Source: Clostridia bacterium
GTDB taxonomy: Bacteria > Bacillota > Clostridia > Christensenellales > Borkfalkiaceae
Assembly (NCBI GenBank): GCA_017536205.1
Contig: JAFXHX010000008.1
Coordinates: forward strand, 159,718 to 223,717
DNA: 64,000 nucleotides
Direction: 5' to 3'
Positions 35,307-43,881 of this stretch are shown here, piece after piece. Within the stretch, counting starts at the first letter, position 1, and every line of letters begins with the position of its first letter. Made by a program: the position numbers and the translations under genes. The notes beneath the pieces are model-generated. The model worked only from the letters and a program-made list of their open reading frames with translations, did not search any database and was not told where the DNA came from.

Positions 35307-35465
35307 TTACTTGCTTTCCTTTTTTTCTGCGTTTTCACACTTTTGGTTTGCTATACCACAACTTGTTTTGCAAGCAGATTGGCAAGAAGTTTGGCACTCG
35401 CCACAACCACCGTTTTTAGCGCTTTCGCAAAGATTTCTCGTTTTTAAAGTTTTAATGTGTTTCAT
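35307..35465 (-). CDS. scfA: SCIFF ribosomal peptide precursor (six cysteines in forty-five)
   Basis: 52-residue peptide starting MKHIKTLKTRNLCESAKNGG followed by CGECQTSCQSACKTSC and GIANQKC, matching the SCIFF family almost word for word. The ATG at 35465 has GGAGG nine bases upstream; an ATG six bases earlier leaves only three bases after that site. Seven cysteines are present: C13, C21, C24, C28, C32, C36 and C43. The usual family pattern has six, so C13 (NLC) is extra. A TTGACT-N17-TATTAT promoter lies upstream and a terminator-like hairpin follows. It is too short for usual gene finders. Confidence 0.95.
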   Translation of the reverse strand: MKHIKTLKTRNLCESAKNGGCGECQTSCQSACKTSCGIANQKCENAEKKESK

Positions 35466-35498
35466 TACCATTAACCTCCGTTAATAACTATTGATATA

Positions 35499-35527
35499 AT
35501 AATACTACTATTATTTAAAAAAGTCAA
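35499..35527 (-). promoter_or_regulatory. SCIFF operon promoter
   Basis: TTGACT (35522-35527), 17-base spacer, TATTAT (35499-35504) on the minus strand, upstream of scfA. Confidence 0.8.
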
Positions 35528-35551
35528 CAAAATACTGCAGTTTTATTTACA

Positions 35552-36829
35552 TTATAACGATATAATACCATCGTTAACCATTTCTTGTAACGAACGAAGT
35601 ATTCCTATCTTAGCGTGCGGGAAAGTTAGCCCACCTTGAAAGTAAACTGCATACGGCTCGCGAATAGGTCCGTCTGCCGAAAGTTCGATTGACGAGCCTT
35701 GAACGAACGCACCTGCCGCCATAATTACTTGGCTATCGTAACCTGGCATATCGGCGGGAATAGGCGTAACGTAACTATCTACGGGGGCGGCATATTGAAT
35801 ACCACGGCAGAACGCACACATTGCCTTTTCGCTTTTAAGTTCTACGGCTTGAATAATGTCGTGCCTATCTTCAGTAGCGTTAGGAACCACCTTATAACCC
35901 AACTTTTCGTAAACGTTCGCTGCAAAAATCGCGCCTTTTAACGCACTTGCAGTTACGGTTGGAGCAAGGAAAATACCTTGATAAAGTTTAGGAAGTATTC
36001 CAAGCGTTGCGCCAACTTCTCTACCTAAACCTGCAGAAGTAAGTTTATAGCCACACCTTTCAACAAGGTCATATCTACCTGCAATATAACCACCTATGGG
36101 AGCAAGCCCACCACCCGGGTTTTTAATAAGCGAGCCAACGACCATATCTGCGCCAACGTCACTAGGCTCTATATCGCAAGTGAATTCGCCGTAGCAATTA
36201 TCGACCATAACTATTACTTCGGGCTTTATATCTTTAACGAACTTTATAAGTTCACCTATTTGTTTAACTGAAAAAGTAGGTCTTGTTTGATAGCCTTTAG
36301 AACGCTGAATAGTTATAAGTTTAGTTTTTTCGTTTATTGCTTTTTTAATATTTTCGTAATCGAAAGTACCGTCTTTGAGCAAATCAACTTGGCGATAAGA
36401 AACGCCGTATTCTTTAAGCGAACAAGTTGAGTTTCTTATACCTATAACTTCTTCTAGCGTGTCGTAAGGTTTTCCAACGGGCGATAAAAGTTCGTCGCCT
36501 GGGAGTAAGTTTGCGTTTAAGGCAAGCGATAACGCGTGAGTTCCACAAGTAATTTGCGGGCGAACGAGCGCCGATTCGGTATGGAAAATATCGGCGTAAG
36601 TTTTTTCTAACTTTTCTCTACCTATATCGTCGTATCCGTAACCCGTTGAGGCTTGCATACAACTAGCGTCTACCCTATTTTTTTGAAGGGCGTATAAAAC
36701 CTTTGCTTGATTATACTCTGCAAGCGCATCTATTTCTAAAAAGCGTTGTTTAAGCGTTTTAATTATTTCTTCGCCAAACTCGTAAACTTTTTTAGATATT
36801 CCAAGTTTTTCGTAAAGTGAAAAATCCAT
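35552..36829 (-). CDS. ynbB: Methionine gamma-lyase/aluminium-resistance family PLP protein (YnbB)
   Basis: 425 residues from the ATG at 36829 (GGAGATAAAA upstream). Fold type I PLP protein of the family named Alum_res / Met_gamma_lyase: STGYGYDDIGREKLEKTYA, ALVRPQITCGTHALSLAL, IQRSKGYQTRPTFS with the PLP lysine, VMVDNCYGEFT and GGGLAPIGGYIAGR. Bacillus YnbB is of unknown activity, though the fold suggests C-S lyase or related chemistry. It has its own promoter at 36859-36887 and a terminator is not obvious downstream of the stop. Confidence 0.9.
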   Translation of the reverse strand: MDFSLYEKLGISKKVYEFGEEIIKTLKQRFLEIDALAEYNQAKVLYALQKNRVDASCMQASTGYGYDDIGREKLEKTYADIFHTESALVRPQITCGTHALSLALNANLLPGDELLSPVGKPYDTLEEVIGIRNSTCSLKEYGVSYRQVDLLKDGTFDYENIKKAINEKTKLITIQRSKGYQTRPTFSVKQIGELIKFVKDIKPEVIVMVDNCYGEFTCDIEPSDVGADMVVGSLIKNPGGGLAPIGGYIAGRYDLVERCGYKLTSAGLGREVGATLGILPKLYQGIFLAPTVTASALKGAIFAANVYEKLGYKVVPNATEDRHDIIQAVELKSEKAMCAFCRGIQYAAPVDSYVTPIPADMPGYDSQVIMAAGAFVQGSSIELSADGPIREPYAVYFQGGLTFPHAKIGILRSLQEMVNDGIISL

Positions 36830-36858
36830 TTTTATCTCCAAATCAATTAACAAGTAAA

Positions 36859-36887
36859 ATATTATCACTTTTAATAGGCTATGTCAA
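36859..36887 (-). promoter_or_regulatory. ynbB promoter
   Basis: TTGACA (36882-36887), 17-base spacer, TAATAT (36859-36864) on the minus strand. Confidence 0.85.
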
Positions 36888-36896
36888 GTTAACAAA

Positions 36897-36923
36897 ATAA
36901 AAAGGTCGGTTTTACCGACCTTT
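36897..36923 (-). terminator. spoVM / rpe operon terminator
   Basis: AAAGGTCGG / CCGACCTTT hairpin directly after the spoVM stop codon, with TTTTTATTTTG on the minus strand. Confidence 0.85.
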
Positions 36924-36995
36924 TTAGTTGCCTTTAAATATTAGGCGCAGTAACGCCCTAATAATTTTGGGTGGCTTAAAGCAATATATTTTCAT
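36924..36995 (-). CDS. spoVM: Stage V sporulation protein M (SpoVM), 23 residues
   Basis: The ATG at 36993-36995 follows AAGGAG by seven bases and encodes MKIYCFKPPKIIRALLRLIF then KGN. SpoVM of Bacillus subtilis (26 residues) begins MKFYTIKLPKFLGGIVRAML; the MK-Y-PK start, basic face and amphipathic helix agree. SpoVM sits on the curved outer forespore membrane and anchors SpoIVA for spore coat assembly. Its position after rpe is the same as in B. subtilis, where rpe-thiN-spoVM-rpmB is the order. A TATAAT-like box (CATATAAT) lies upstream within 37032-37039 on the minus strand, with a poor -35. This supports an endospore-forming host. Confidence 0.85.
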   Translation of the reverse strand: MKIYCFKPPKIIRALLRLIFKGN

Positions 36996-37058
36996 ACCCC
37001 GCTCCTTATAATACGCTCTACGCTATTATATGCAAGGGGCTATAAAAAAGTAACCGTT

Positions 37059-37715
37059 TTAAGCGTTTTTTAAATTGTTTATAGTTGCCTTTTTATCTTG
37101 CGCTTTAAACACGGTTGAGCCTGCAACTAAAACGTTTGCGCCCGCTTTTATAATTTTGCCTGCGTTTTCTTCGGTAACGCCACCGTCTATTTCAAGTAAA
37201 ACGTTTAATCCGCTTTCCTTTATCATTTTAGTTATTTCTTCAAGCCTTTCTATTGAGTTTTCAATAAACTTTTGTCCACCGAAACCTGGGTAAACGCTCA
37301 TTAAAAGTATCATATCGGCGTGTGGAATAAGGTCTTTTAAAACTTCGGTTGGAGTATCGGGCTTGATAGACACTGCGCTTTTTGCGCCAAGCGCCCTTAT
37401 CTCGTCTAAAACGTCTGAAACTTTACGCTTGCACGCTTCGTAATGAACGGTTAAATAATCGGCACCAGCGTCGATAAACTGCTTTAAATACCTTTCGGGC
37501 TCAACTATCATAAGGTGAACGTCTAGTGGAAGTTTAGTAAGCGGTTTTATATCTTTAACCATTTTAATGCCAAACGTTATGTTAGGAACGAAAACGCCGT
37601 CCATAACGTCACAATGCACTAAATCTGCGCCACAATTTTCAATTTCTTTAACGGCGTTTCCCATTGCAGAAAAGTCTGCAGAAAGTATTGACGGTGCTAT
37701 TAACGCTTTACCCAT
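37059..37715 (-). CDS. rpe: Ribulose-phosphate 3-epimerase
   Basis: Pentose phosphate pathway enzyme interconverting ribulose-5- and xylulose-5-phosphate. 218 residues: ALIAPSILSADFSAMG, VHCDVMDGVFVPNITFG, DVHLMIVEPERYL, MSVYPGFGGQKF, and LLEIDGGVTEENAGKIIKAG, the full set of metal-binding and catalytic blocks of the TIM barrel. The ATG follows GGAG. In B. subtilis prpC, prkC and rsgA sit between rlmN and rpe; here rlmN abuts rpe directly. Confidence 0.97.
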   Translation of the reverse strand: MGKALIAPSILSADFSAMGNAVKEIENCGADLVHCDVMDGVFVPNITFGIKMVKDIKPLTKLPLDVHLMIVEPERYLKQFIDAGADYLTVHYEACKRKVSDVLDEIRALGAKSAVSIKPDTPTEVLKDLIPHADMILLMSVYPGFGGQKFIENSIERLEEITKMIKESGLNVLLEIDGGVTEENAGKIIKAGANVLVAGSTVFKAQDKKATINNLKNA

Positions 37716-37716
37716 A

Positions 37717-38757
37717 TTATTCTCCTTTATTTAAGTGACTTCTTCTTAATTGACCGCAAGCGCCTTCAATATCGGCGCCGTTAAGCCTTCTAACCGTTGC
37801 CGAAACGCCAAGTTTAACAAGGTTTGCTTGGAACTTATAAGCGTTTTTATCGTCGGTTGCTTTTAAGCCGTTTTCTTTTACTTCGTTAAGCCTTATTACG
37901 TTAACGTGGCAAGGCTTGTGCGAAAGTAGCCTTGCAAGTTCTTTTAAACAATCTTCAGTGTCGTTAACGCCTTTTACTAGCGAATATTCAAAAATATAAC
38001 GCCTACCCGTTTTTTCAAAGTAATTGTCGCACGCTTTAAGTATTTCGCCAACCGTGTAAGCGCGCGCAATAGGCATAAGTTTTTTGCGCTCTTCATCAAA
38101 GGGGTTATGTAGCGATACGGTTAGGTTGACGGGTAAGCCTTCGCTAGCAAGTTTATACATTTCGGGAACTAAACCACAAGTTGACAAACTAACGTTCCTT
38201 GGGCTAACGTTAAGCCCGTTTTTATCTGATAGCATACGCAAGAACGAAACGACGTTATCGTAGTTGTCAAGCGGTTCGCCACTACCCATTAAAACAACGT
38301 TAGTTACAGCCCTTTTATCAAGCGTTCCACCGTTGATTTTGTTAACTACTGCAACGCAAGCAAGCATTTCGCCCGCAGAAAGATTTCTAACTAGCCCACC
38401 TATTCCTGATGCGCAAAACTTGCACCCCATACGGCACCCGACTTGCGTTGATAAGCACTGCGTATTGCCGTAGTTGTTTTTCATAAACACGCCTTCAACG
38501 ATATTACCGTCGTAAAGTGCGATAAGGTATTTTTCAGTTCCGTCAACCGAAACGAGTTTTTTAATAATTTTTGCAGGATTATCAACGAAGTTTTCGAGCA
38601 ACTTTTCACGAAAATCTTTGCTTAAATCAGTCATTTCGCTAATTGCCCTTCCTTGATGGAGCGAACGCATAATTTGCCCCGCTCTAAACGGTTTTTCACC
38701 CATTTGGGCTATTAAGTTTTTAAGGCTTTCCAAACCGTAATCTTGCAATATTTTCAT
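37717..38757 (-). CDS. rlmN: Dual-specificity 23S rRNA/tRNA adenine C2-methyltransferase RlmN
   Basis: Radical SAM methyltransferase for A2503 of 23S rRNA and A37 of some tRNAs. C108, C112 and C115 (CRMGCKFC) bind the iron-sulfur cluster; NVVLMGSGEPLDNYDNV, NVSLSTCGLVPEMYKLASEG, LTVSLHNPFDEERKKLMPI and a C-terminal cysteine in DIEGACGQLRRSH complete the catalytic set. 346 residues. The reading frame leaves one base before rpe. Confidence 0.97.
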   Translation of the reverse strand: MKILQDYGLESLKNLIAQMGEKPFRAGQIMRSLHQGRAISEMTDLSKDFREKLLENFVDNPAKIIKKLVSVDGTEKYLIALYDGNIVEGVFMKNNYGNTQCLSTQVGCRMGCKFCASGIGGLVRNLSAGEMLACVAVVNKINGGTLDKRAVTNVVLMGSGEPLDNYDNVVSFLRMLSDKNGLNVSPRNVSLSTCGLVPEMYKLASEGLPVNLTVSLHNPFDEERKKLMPIARAYTVGEILKACDNYFEKTGRRYIFEYSLVKGVNDTEDCLKELARLLSHKPCHVNVIRLNEVKENGLKATDDKNAYKFQANLVKLGVSATVRRLNGADIEGACGQLRRSHLNKGE

Positions 38758-38758
38758 T

Positions 38759-40006
38759 TTATTTCCTAGTTAAAGCGCAAACGTAAAACCCTGCGCCCAT
38801 TGATATATGTGGTAAAAATTGCGTGCCGTAAGCCGTTTTAACGCCCGTTAAAGGCGAAAGGAACTCTTTTACCGAATAACCATCGTTATTTTCTAAAAAC
38901 GCCTTTATAACCCCGTCGTTTTCTTCGGGGAGCACAGAACAAGTAGAGTAAACTAGCGTTCCACCACTTTTTAAGTATTTAGAAACGTTTGTTAAAATTG
39001 AAAGTTGAAGTTTCGTAAGTTCGCTAGTTGCGTTTTCGGTACGGTTAAGTTTAATATCGGGGTTATCTTTAATAACGCCAGTGCCACTACACGGAACGTC
39101 GCACAAAACTGCGCTAAAAGCGTTTTCGTAAACGGGGTTAAACTTACTTGCGTCGCCCGTAACTACTTTAACGTTTAATTTACCCATACGCTCGGCGTAA
39201 GACCTAATAAGGTCGGCTCTATGCGGGTGAAGTTCGTTTGCAGTTACGCTTGTAAACCTATCTGCAAGTAGTACTGCTTTTCCACCTGGAGCCGAGCACG
39301 CATCAAACAAAGTATCGCCACCACCTAAAACGTTTGCAATAGCAACGCTACCAACCGATTGAAAGGTGTAAGTTCCAAGGTAAAAATCTTCTTGCATTTT
39401 AAAGTTTCTTACTTCAAACGAGTCGCTAAACGGAGTGGCTATATATTCCACGTTTTTTTCAGTTAAAAACTCTTTACCATTAACGCCTTTATTAAAGCGA
39501 ATAAAGGTTTTTTCTTCATCGTAAGCCATAATACTTTCGGCAGTTTGTTCGCCGTAAGCAGTTATTAGTTTTTTAGTTAAAAACTCTGGATACGAATAGT
39601 TAATTGAAAGCCCGTAAACACCTTTTTTATCCGGGTATTTAACGCCTTTTCTAACGAAGTTTCTAATAAGTGCGTTTACAAAGCCCGAAGCCCCGCCTTT
39701 GCCAAGTTTTTTAGTAAGTTCAACGATGGTATCGGTAACGGCGTGTGGTGGAGTATTTAAATATTTAATTGAATAAATTGCTATTTTTAAAAGCGTTCTA
39801 ATTGCAAGTTTAGGCGTTTTTTCGGTTAAACTTTTTATGATATAAGAAAGTTCAATATCTTTATCGAGCACGCCGTAACAAATCTTCGTTACTCTCGGGC
39901 GATTTTTCTCTTCAATAACCGTTGATAAAAAGGCTTGCTTTATATAAGCGCCACTTCCGTAAACTTTAGTTAAAACGTTATACGAATCGTAATAAGTTAC
40001 TAACAT
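38759..40006 (-). CDS. rsmB: 16S rRNA (cytosine-967-C5)-methyltransferase
   Basis: 415 residues: an N-terminal NusB-like helical domain (about 1-140; IKSLTEKTPKLAIRTLLKIAIY) and a C-terminal methyltransferase with SAM-binding DACSAPGGKAVLLAD, catalytic LCDVPCSGTGVIKDNPDIKL and LVYSTCSVLPEEND. Modifies m5C967 in 16S rRNA. The start follows GGGGA one base after the fmt stop. Confidence 0.95.
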   Translation of the reverse strand: MLVTYYDSYNVLTKVYGSGAYIKQAFLSTVIEEKNRPRVTKICYGVLDKDIELSYIIKSLTEKTPKLAIRTLLKIAIYSIKYLNTPPHAVTDTIVELTKKLGKGGASGFVNALIRNFVRKGVKYPDKKGVYGLSINYSYPEFLTKKLITAYGEQTAESIMAYDEEKTFIRFNKGVNGKEFLTEKNVEYIATPFSDSFEVRNFKMQEDFYLGTYTFQSVGSVAIANVLGGGDTLFDACSAPGGKAVLLADRFTSVTANELHPHRADLIRSYAERMGKLNVKVVTGDASKFNPVYENAFSAVLCDVPCSGTGVIKDNPDIKLNRTENATSELTKLQLSILTNVSKYLKSGGTLVYSTCSVLPEENDGVIKAFLENNDGYSVKEFLSPLTGVKTAYGTQFLPHISMGAGFYVCALTRK

Positions 40007-40927
40007 TTATTTCCCCAAAACGTAGCCTACGGGTATTTTTCTGCCAAGCAAAAACTCTTTCGCCGTCATTTTCTTCGAGCCTTCAAGTTGAATATCGTTA
40101 AATACTAGCGAGCCTACCAAGCAAGCAACCACAAGTTCGCCGTTTGAACTAATAACTTCGCCTGCGTTACCCGTGCGACTATCAATGCTTGCCGAATATA
40201 CTTTTAAAGTTTTACCTTCGTAAGTGGTAAAAGCAACGGGCCAAGGGTTAAGCCCACGAATTAAATTATATAAACTTTCGCTTGATTTTGAAAAGTCGAG
40301 CCTGCCGTTTTCCTTTTTTAGCATTGAAACGTGAGTTGCAAGCGCGTCGTTTTGCTTAACGGGCGTAATTTCGCCCCTTTCAATTTGGTTTAGCGCTTCA
40401 ACTATAAGTTCTGCACCTAAAACTGAAAGCCTTTCAAAAAGTTCGCCTGCAGTTTCGGTTTTACCTATTTCAAGTTGTTTTTGTAGTAAAATATCGCCCG
40501 TGTCAACGCCAAGCGCCGTTTGCATAACGGTAACGCCGGTAACTTTGTCGCCGTTAATTATAGACCATTGTATGGGCGACGAGCCACGGTATTTAGGTAG
40601 TAGCGAAGCGTGAACGTTTATAACGCCGTGCTTCGTTATATTTAAAACTTCTTGCGAAAGTATTTGACCGTAAGCGCAAGTAACCATAATATCGGCGTTG
40701 AGATTTTTAAGGTCGTTTACACCTTGAACGCTAACTTTATCGTACGACAAAACGTTAAGGCCTTTTTCTAACGCAAACGCCTTAACTTGGCAAGGGGTTA
40801 CAATCGCCTTTCTACCAACGGGTTTATCAGGTTGGGTAACGACTGCAACGACTTGGTGGTTTGATTCAATTATTCGTTCAAGTGGCTTTACCGCAAAATC
40901 GGGTGTGCCGAAATAAATTACTTTCAT
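40007..40927 (-). CDS. fmt: Methionyl-tRNA formyltransferase
   Basis: Formylates initiator Met-tRNA before translation starts. 306 residues: KVIYFGTPDFAVKPLER, VVTQPDKPVGRK, INVHASLLPKYRGSSPIQW with the catalytic Asn/His, GVDTGDILLQK, and a C-terminal OB-like domain from about 205. The start codon overlaps the def stop (TAATG), the usual def-fmt coupling. Confidence 0.97.
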   Translation of the reverse strand: MKVIYFGTPDFAVKPLERIIESNHQVVAVVTQPDKPVGRKAIVTPCQVKAFALEKGLNVLSYDKVSVQGVNDLKNLNADIMVTCAYGQILSQEVLNITKHGVINVHASLLPKYRGSSPIQWSIINGDKVTGVTVMQTALGVDTGDILLQKQLEIGKTETAGELFERLSVLGAELIVEALNQIERGEITPVKQNDALATHVSMLKKENGRLDFSKSSESLYNLIRGLNPWPVAFTTYEGKTLKVYSASIDSRTGNAGEVISSNGELVVACLVGSLVFNDIQLEGSKKMTAKEFLLGRKIPVGYVLGK

Positions 40928-41397
40928 TACTTTTCTTCTGCCCTTAAATTATCTGCTTTATCAACGTAAACTACGCCGTTTAAGTGGTCGTATTCGTGGC
41001 AAATCGCCTTTGCTAAAAAGCCTTCTGCTTTAAGCGTTTTAGGTTTGCCGTAACGGTCTTGATATTTAACGGTAACTTTATATGGGCGCTTTACTTCGCC
41101 CCATTTACCGGGAACTGATAAGCAACCTTCGGTGCCGTATTGTTCACCGCTTTCTTTAATTATTTCGGGGTTTAACATTTCGTAAACACCGTCTTCAATG
41201 CTTTCGCCTTTAATAACTAAAAATATTCTTCTTAAAACGCCAACTTGAACGGCTGCAAGACCTGCGCCGTTAGCCTTTTTAAGCGTATCGTACATATCGC
41301 CGAGAAGTTCGTGCGTTCTTTCGCCAAAATCGGTTACTGCGAAAGACTTTTTTCTTAAAACTTCATCGCCTAATTTTACAATTTGTCGTATAGCCAT
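40927..41397 (-). CDS. def: Peptide deformylase
   Basis: Metalloenzyme removing the N-formyl group from new proteins. 156 residues with the three family motifs GAGLAAVQVG (44-53), EGCLSVP (90-96, metal Cys92) and HEYDH (134-138). It is a type 1 enzyme by length and lacks the type 2 insertion. The start follows AGGTG. Forms the def-fmt-rsmB-rlmN-rpe block typical of Bacillota. Confidence 0.97.
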   Translation of the reverse strand: MAIRQIVKLGDEVLRKKSFAVTDFGERTHELLGDMYDTLKKANGAGLAAVQVGVLRRIFLVIKGESIEDGVYEMLNPEIIKESGEQYGTEGCLSVPGKWGEVKRPYKVTVKYQDRYGKPKTLKAEGFLAKAICHEYDHLNGVVYVDKADNLRAEEK

Positions 41398-41404
41398 AAT
41401 GCAC

Positions 41405-43600
41405 CTAACTTATGCTAGACGGGTTTACTTCTAAATAGCAAAGCACCTTTTTTGAAGTAACTTCGTTTGCAATTTTATAAAACTCGTCTTCAATCTCTTT
41501 ATAATTATTAGTAATTCTTGCAAGCACCTGATAGCGATATTTATTGTTAATTCGCTTAACGGGGCTTTTCATTTTGTCAAAGTAAATAAACGATGAGCGA
41601 TAGTTATCAAACACCGTTTTTGCGCTTTCAAACGCCTTTTTAAGCGCTTCGATAGCAAGTTTTTCATCTTCTCCTTCAACCATAATTCGAAGTATGTGCG
41701 AAAACGGTGGAAAGCCCGATGCCTGCCTAACGGCGCACTCTCTTAAGTAAAACCTATCGTAATCGTAGCGAATTGCAGAAGTTAAAACGGGGTTTGACGG
41801 GCTATAAGTTTGTAGAACTACTTTACCTTTATCGTCTGCCCTGCCACTTCTACCTGCAACCTGCGTTATAAGTTGAAAAGTGCGCTCGCTTGCTCGATAG
41901 TCTGAAAAATAAAGGCTCATATCGGCGTCGAGTATACCAACGAGTGTAACCGACGGAAAGTCGTGCCCTTTTGCTATCATTTGAGTTCCAACGAGTATAT
42001 CTGCCTTTTTATCGCCAAACTCTTTAAGTATTTTGTAATGTCCTTCTTTATTTTGCGTATTGTCGTTATCCATACGCAATATTTTTGCGTTTGGAAAAAG
42101 TTCTTGAAGTTCGGTTACAACGCGTTGAGTTCCCGTTCCAGAATAATTAACGCTTAACGAGCCACACTCTGGGCAGGCTTCTAGCATTTTATAAGCCGAT
42201 GCGCAATAGTGGCATTTAAGTTGATTATCTACACGGTGATAGGTAAGCGAAACGTCACAATGAGTGCATTTTGCAACGTAGCCACACTCACGGCATATAA
42301 CCTTTTGAGAGTAACCACGCCTATTTAAAAATATAATGGCTTGATTTTTATTATCAAGGGTTTGTTTAAGTTCTTGTTTAAGTGCAGTTGAAAAAGCCGA
42401 GATATTACCACGCCTAACTTCACTGCGCATATCGGCAATAATTATTTCGGGAAGGGGCTTGCCGTTAACCCTATCTTTCATTTCGGCAAGTTCAAACTCG
42501 CCCGTTTTGGTTTTTAGATAACTTTCAATTTTAGGGGTTGCGCTACCTAGAACGACTTTTGCGCCCGATAGCCTTGCCCTTTCAAGCGCAACTTCTTCGG
42601 TAACGTAACGCGGGCTTGACTCGCTTTCGTAACTTTGGTCGTGCTCTTCGTCGATAACGATAATTCCAAGGTTTTCAACGGGGGCAAACACTGCGCTTCT
42701 TGCGCCTATTGCAATAACGGCCTCGCCACTTCTTAAACGCCACCACTCGTCAAAGCGTTCACCAGCAGACAATCCACTGTGAAGTATGGCACACTTGTCG
42801 CCAAAACGAGCACGTAGACGTGAAAAAGTTTGTGGGGTTAAAGATATTTCGGGAACTAGCATTATTGCCGTTTTTCCACTTTTTACAACGCTTTCTATCG
42901 CTTGAAGGTAAACTTCGGTTTTACCCGAGCCCGTAACGCCTTTAAGTAGCGTTGGTTTCGTGCTAGAAAGTATTTTTTGAACGGCGCTAGACTGCTCTAA
43001 CGTTAATTTAACTTTTTTCTCGCTTGCGCCTAGTTCTTTATACGGAGTTCTAACGATGCGCTCTTCAGTAACTATTATAAAACCTTTGGTTTTAAGCGCA
43101 GTTACCGCAGAGTTTGAAAAAGTTTCGTTTAAAATAGAAACCTTCGTTTTTCCGTTTTTGTAAAGATAGTTAAGGGCTTGTTTTTGCTTTTCGGCGTTTG
43201 CTTTAAGTTTTAAAAGCATATCTTTTAGCGAAAGTTCGCTAGAAAGCGTTGCGTAGTTAGCCGTTTTTTTTCTAACTTTGCCCTTTCGCATTTCACTTGG
43301 CAAAAATAGCCTTAACGCGCTTGCAGTTGAAACGTGATATTTACCCGTTATAAAACTTGCAAGTTCAAGATTTTCTTTGGTGAGCGCAGGCACGTCGTCT
43401 ATAACGCGAATTATAGACTTTAACTGGTCTTCTGGGTAACTAGAAGAGTTTGAAACGGAAACAACGAAACCTTCCGTTTTAAACTTACCGAACGGCACGA
43501 TAACACGGCTACCCGCAACTGCGCCAGAGTAGCCTATTTTATAATCGAATATTCTATCAAGTTCGGTAGTGGCAATATCCACTATTACTTTTGCAATCAT
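41405..43600 (-). CDS. priA: Primosomal protein N' (PriA helicase)
   Basis: Restarts stalled replication forks. 731 residues: N-terminal DNA-binding domain (RIFDYKIG, GSRVIVPFGKF), Walker A LLKGVTGSGKTEVY, DEEHDQSYES, FLNRRGYS, the zinc module with CRECGYVAKC, CDVSLTYH, CHYC and CPEC, then GTGTQRVVTELQELFP, VGTQMIAKGHDFPSVTLVG and QVAGRSGRAD. Upstream in most Bacillota lies coaBC; here the next gene is rpoZ, so coaBC is missing. Confidence 0.97.
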   Translation of the reverse strand: MIAKVIVDIATTELDRIFDYKIGYSGAVAGSRVIVPFGKFKTEGFVVSVSNSSSYPEDQLKSIIRVIDDVPALTKENLELASFITGKYHVSTASALRLFLPSEMRKGKVRKKTANYATLSSELSLKDMLLKLKANAEKQKQALNYLYKNGKTKVSILNETFSNSAVTALKTKGFIIVTEERIVRTPYKELGASEKKVKLTLEQSSAVQKILSSTKPTLLKGVTGSGKTEVYLQAIESVVKSGKTAIMLVPEISLTPQTFSRLRARFGDKCAILHSGLSAGERFDEWWRLRSGEAVIAIGARSAVFAPVENLGIIVIDEEHDQSYESESSPRYVTEEVALERARLSGAKVVLGSATPKIESYLKTKTGEFELAEMKDRVNGKPLPEIIIADMRSEVRRGNISAFSTALKQELKQTLDNKNQAIIFLNRRGYSQKVICRECGYVAKCTHCDVSLTYHRVDNQLKCHYCASAYKMLEACPECGSLSVNYSGTGTQRVVTELQELFPNAKILRMDNDNTQNKEGHYKILKEFGDKKADILVGTQMIAKGHDFPSVTLVGILDADMSLYFSDYRASERTFQLITQVAGRSGRADDKGKVVLQTYSPSNPVLTSAIRYDYDRFYLRECAVRQASGFPPFSHILRIMVEGEDEKLAIEALKKAFESAKTVFDNYRSSFIYFDKMKSPVKRINNKYRYQVLARITNNYKEIEDEFYKIANEVTSKKVLCYLEVNPSSIS

Positions 43601-43649
43601 TTGTCACCCCAAAAAACAGCCGGCAAGGGTAAAACTTGCCGACTAGTAG

Positions 43650-43868
43650 TTAACCGTTAACAACCGAAACCTTGCCGTCAACTATTTCGTACGCTGCGGC
43701 GGTAAGTGGCTTTTTGGAATCTAATATAGCGGGGTTGTTTTGGTTTTTAGCAACGTCAACAAGTTGCCTTGCCCTTTTTGCCGCTACAACGCAAAGGGCG
43801 TATTTAGAGCCGTTGTATTTCTCGCCGAGTTTATCGGTTAAAAGGTCTACGGGGGGTTCGTTAATCAT
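43650..43868 (-). CDS. rpoZ: RNA polymerase omega subunit
   Basis: 72 residues from the ATG at 43868 with AAGGAG upstream. MINEPPVDLLTDKLGEKYNG then SKYALCVVAAKRARQL matches the omega fold that clamps the beta-prime subunit. A longer in-frame start at 43919 overlaps yicC and has no site. Neighbours yicC and priA support the call; gmk, normally upstream of rpoZ, is absent. Confidence 0.93.
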   Translation of the reverse strand: MINEPPVDLLTDKLGEKYNGSKYALCVVAAKRARQLVDVAKNQNNPAILDSKKPLTAAAYEIVDGKVSVVNG

Positions 43869-43881
43869 GTATGTACACTCC

